The position numbers and the translations under genes were made by a program. This document shows, one piece after another, positions 62,473 to 64,000 of a stretch of DNA of 64,000 nt (positions within the stretch are counted from its first letter, which is position 1; the number at the start of each line of letters is the position of its first letter). The stretch comes from Actinomadura sp. DC4 (GTDB taxonomy: Bacteria > Actinomycetota > Actinomycetes > Streptosporangiales > Streptosporangiaceae), in NCBI RefSeq assembly GCF_030406325.1, contig NZ_JAUEQY010000004.1, positions 1-64,000 on the forward strand. The letters are read 5' to 3'. The notes under the pieces were generated by a model. The model was not told where the DNA came from. It searched no databases and saw only the letters and a program-made list of their open reading frames with translations.

Positions 62473-63987
62473 ATGGCACGGCGTCTAGACGGAGGGCGGG
62501 CGGTGAGCCGGCGAGAGCCGATCCCGATCGCCGGACTCTGGCGCGCCCTGGGACTGACCGTCGCCTCGTCCTTCGTCTGGGGCGTCGCGCACATCTGGGC
62601 GGGCCGGCGCGCCGTGGGCTTCAGCCTGATGGGGCTGCTCGCGGTGATCATCTTTGGCGCTGCGACCGCCGGGCTCGCGTTCCAGGAGAAGCTGAAGCAG
62701 CTCGTCGTCCAGGGCTTCTGGCTCAACGTCATCATCGCGGGCATTCTCGTCCTCGCGGTCGTCTGGGCGCTGATCGTCATCCGCTCGTTCCAGGTCGTGC
62801 GCCCCCCGGGCCTGCCGACCGCGATGCGCGTCGTCTCGGGCGCGCTCGTCGTGATCATGGCGCTGATGATCTGCACGCCGCTGGTGTACGCGGCGAACGC
62901 GACGTACGTCCTGCGCGACACCCTCTCCAGCATCTTCCCGGGCGACGACAAGTCCGGGGCGGCGGTGAACGCCTCGAACCCGTGGAAGAACAAGCCGCGG
63001 ATCAACGTCCTGTTGCTGGGCGGCGACGGCGGCAAGGACCGTACGGGCATCCGCACCGACAGCATGACCGTCGCCAGCATCGACACCAAGACCGGCAACA
63101 CCGTGCTGCTCAGCCTGCCCCGCAGCCTGCAGAAGTTCCCGGTGCCGCCGCGGCTGCACGCCAAGTGGCCCTACGGCTACACCGGTGACGCCCCGGACCC
63201 CCAGCACCCCGGCAGCGTGGGCCTGCTCAACGAGCTGTACATCCAGGGCGAGCAGCACCCTGAACTCGAGCCCGGTTACAAGAAGGGCACGCGCGGCGCG
63301 CACCTGCTCGAGGACGTCATCGGCTACCTCCTCGGCCTTAAGATGGACTACTACGTCCTGGTCAACCTCGACGGGTTCAAGGACATCGTCAACGCCATGG
63401 GCGGCGTGACGGTGCACATCGAGAAGCGCCTGCCGATCGGCGGCGAGATCGTCAACGGTGTCCAGACGCGCCCGCCGACGGGTTACCTCCCGGCCGGCAC
63501 CCACCACCTCAACGGCTCCCAGGCCCTGTGGTACGGCCGGTCCCGCGACGCGGACGACGACTTCCACCGCATGGACCGGCAGAAGTGCCTGATGAAGGAC
63601 ATCGCGGACCAGGCGGACCCGCAGAAAGTCGTCACGAACTTCCAGAAGCTCGCGAAGGCGGCCAAGAACACCATCTCCACCAACATCCCGGCCGCGCTCC
63701 TGCCCGCCCTGATCAAGCTGTCCAGCACGGTCAAGAAGGGCGCCGACATCCAGAGCACGCCGTTCAACCCGGGCAAGCTGGTCGGTTTCCACGTCTACGA
63801 GCCGAGCCTCACGGTCATGCGCCGGGCGACGACGCGGGCCATCGCCAACAGCGTGGCGCCGAAGCCGCCCGCGGCGGCCACCCCGACCGCGACGGCGAGC
63901 AGGAAGTCGACCACGACCGCCGCCGGCACGACCAAGAAGCCGGCGTCGGCCGGCAGCGCGTCGTCGCTGAAGAACATCTGCCACTGA
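62473..63987 (+). CDS. LytR-CpsA-Psr family cell-wall ligase 2
   Basis: A 504-residue paralog of the gene at 60,715, with the same layout: membrane helices, RINVLLLGGDGGKDRTGIRTDSMTVAS, DIVNAMGGVTVHIEKRLP and GSQALWYGRSRDADDDFHRMDRQKCLMKD in order. The tail is rich in Thr/Ala/Pro. The pair most likely arose by tandem duplication. ATG with AGGAG upstream; the intergenic 246 bp has no gene. Confidence 0.85.
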   Translation: MARRLDGGRAVSRREPIPIAGLWRALGLTVASSFVWGVAHIWAGRRAVGFSLMGLLAVIIFGAATAGLAFQEKLKQLVVQGFWLNVIIAGILVLAVVWALIVIRSFQVVRPPGLPTAMRVVSGALVVIMALMICTPLVYAANATYVLRDTLSSIFPGDDKSGAAVNASNPWKNKPRINVLLLGGDGGKDRTGIRTDSMTVASIDTKTGNTVLLSLPRSLQKFPVPPRLHAKWPYGYTGDAPDPQHPGSVGLLNELYIQGEQHPELEPGYKKGTRGAHLLEDVIGYLLGLKMDYYVLVNLDGFKDIVNAMGGVTVHIEKRLPIGGEIVNGVQTRPPTGYLPAGTHHLNGSQALWYGRSRDADDDFHRMDRQKCLMKDIADQADPQKVVTNFQKLAKAAKNTISTNIPAALLPALIKLSSTVKKGADIQSTPFNPGKLVGFHVYEPSLTVMRRATTRAIANSVAPKPPAAATPTATASRKSTTTAAGTTKKPASAGSASSLKNICH

Positions 63988-64000
63988 CGTACGCCGAACG

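Noticed and set aside
1-64000. CRISPR arrays, transposases, integrases, rRNA genes
   Set aside because: No regularly spaced direct repeats, transposase or integrase motifs or rRNA sequences were found on reading the window.

Overview
The window is a high-GC actinobacterial chromosome segment, most likely from a filamentous actinomycete of the Streptosporangiales type. That placement is an inference from the very high GC, the many GTG starts and the gene families present (an SCO5389-family protein, an FmdB-type zinc ribbon, a DUF5753/DUF397 pair, LytR-CpsA-Psr proteins, the Glp/GlpR locus). No rRNA, CRISPR array, integrase or intact insertion sequence was found. There is one tRNA gene, tRNA-Ala(CGC).

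Positions 1-23,800 are mostly housekeeping and envelope genes. In order they are: an aldo/keto reductase remnant; a zinc-regulator region (zur, a ParA/CooC-like ATPase and an SCO5389-family gene, with two Zur-box-like palindromes); a TrmB regulator divergent from a secreted S53 protease; an L,D-transpeptidase lipoprotein; an amino-acid permease; an SDR; a cyclic-nucleotide-domain histidine kinase coupled to a response regulator fused to a thioredoxin-reductase-like flavoprotein; an M15 peptidase; an Ig-like secreted protein; a SAF/CpaB-like protein followed by decayed copies of its own 3' end; MTA phosphorylase; an MMPL transporter behind a clear operator; a cation/proton antiporter; and a D-2-hydroxyacid dehydrogenase. 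Positions 23,859-28,400 hold galU, glp/moeA, moaC, mog, a RimJ-like acetyltransferase and glpR. This is the gephyrin-like Glp/GlpR cell-division locus of actinobacteria.

Positions 28,400-35,530 hold a chimeric pseudogene, the tRNA, a methyltransferase, two membrane proteins of unknown function, and two divergent regulator/oxidoreductase pairs (TetR/NmrA and ArsR/MDR) with inverted-repeat operators.

Positions 35,534-55,644 are the most unusual part and look like specialised metabolism. The minus-strand operon (44,256 to 35,534) has nine tightly packed genes: P-loop kinase, GH3-type acyl-adenylating enzyme, Ppm1-type methyltransferase, FAD monooxygenase, a class I aminoacyl-tRNA-synthetase-like protein, an unknown protein, a LysR effector domain without a DNA-binding domain, an alpha/beta hydrolase and a methyltransferase. 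The plus-strand operon (46,144 to 55,644) encodes two paralogous heme-oxygenase-like diiron oxidase plus cupin proteins of the SznF (streptozotocin) type, a Rieske ferredoxin, a PRMT-like methyltransferase of the SznE type, an AGAT-type amidinotransferase, two ATP-grasp ligases and an MFS exporter. I infer a pathway that methylates, N-oxygenates and ligates a guanidine or arginine-derived amino acid. Both cupin domains have lost the metal-binding histidines of SznF, so the product probably differs from an N-nitrosourea.

Positions 55,700-64,000 hold an HTH protein behind a 14-residue leader ORF, an anti-sigma-like ATPase, an XRE/DUF5753 regulator with a very short DUF397 protein, a 904-residue SF2 helicase with membrane segments, and two tandem LytR-CpsA-Psr cell-wall ligases.
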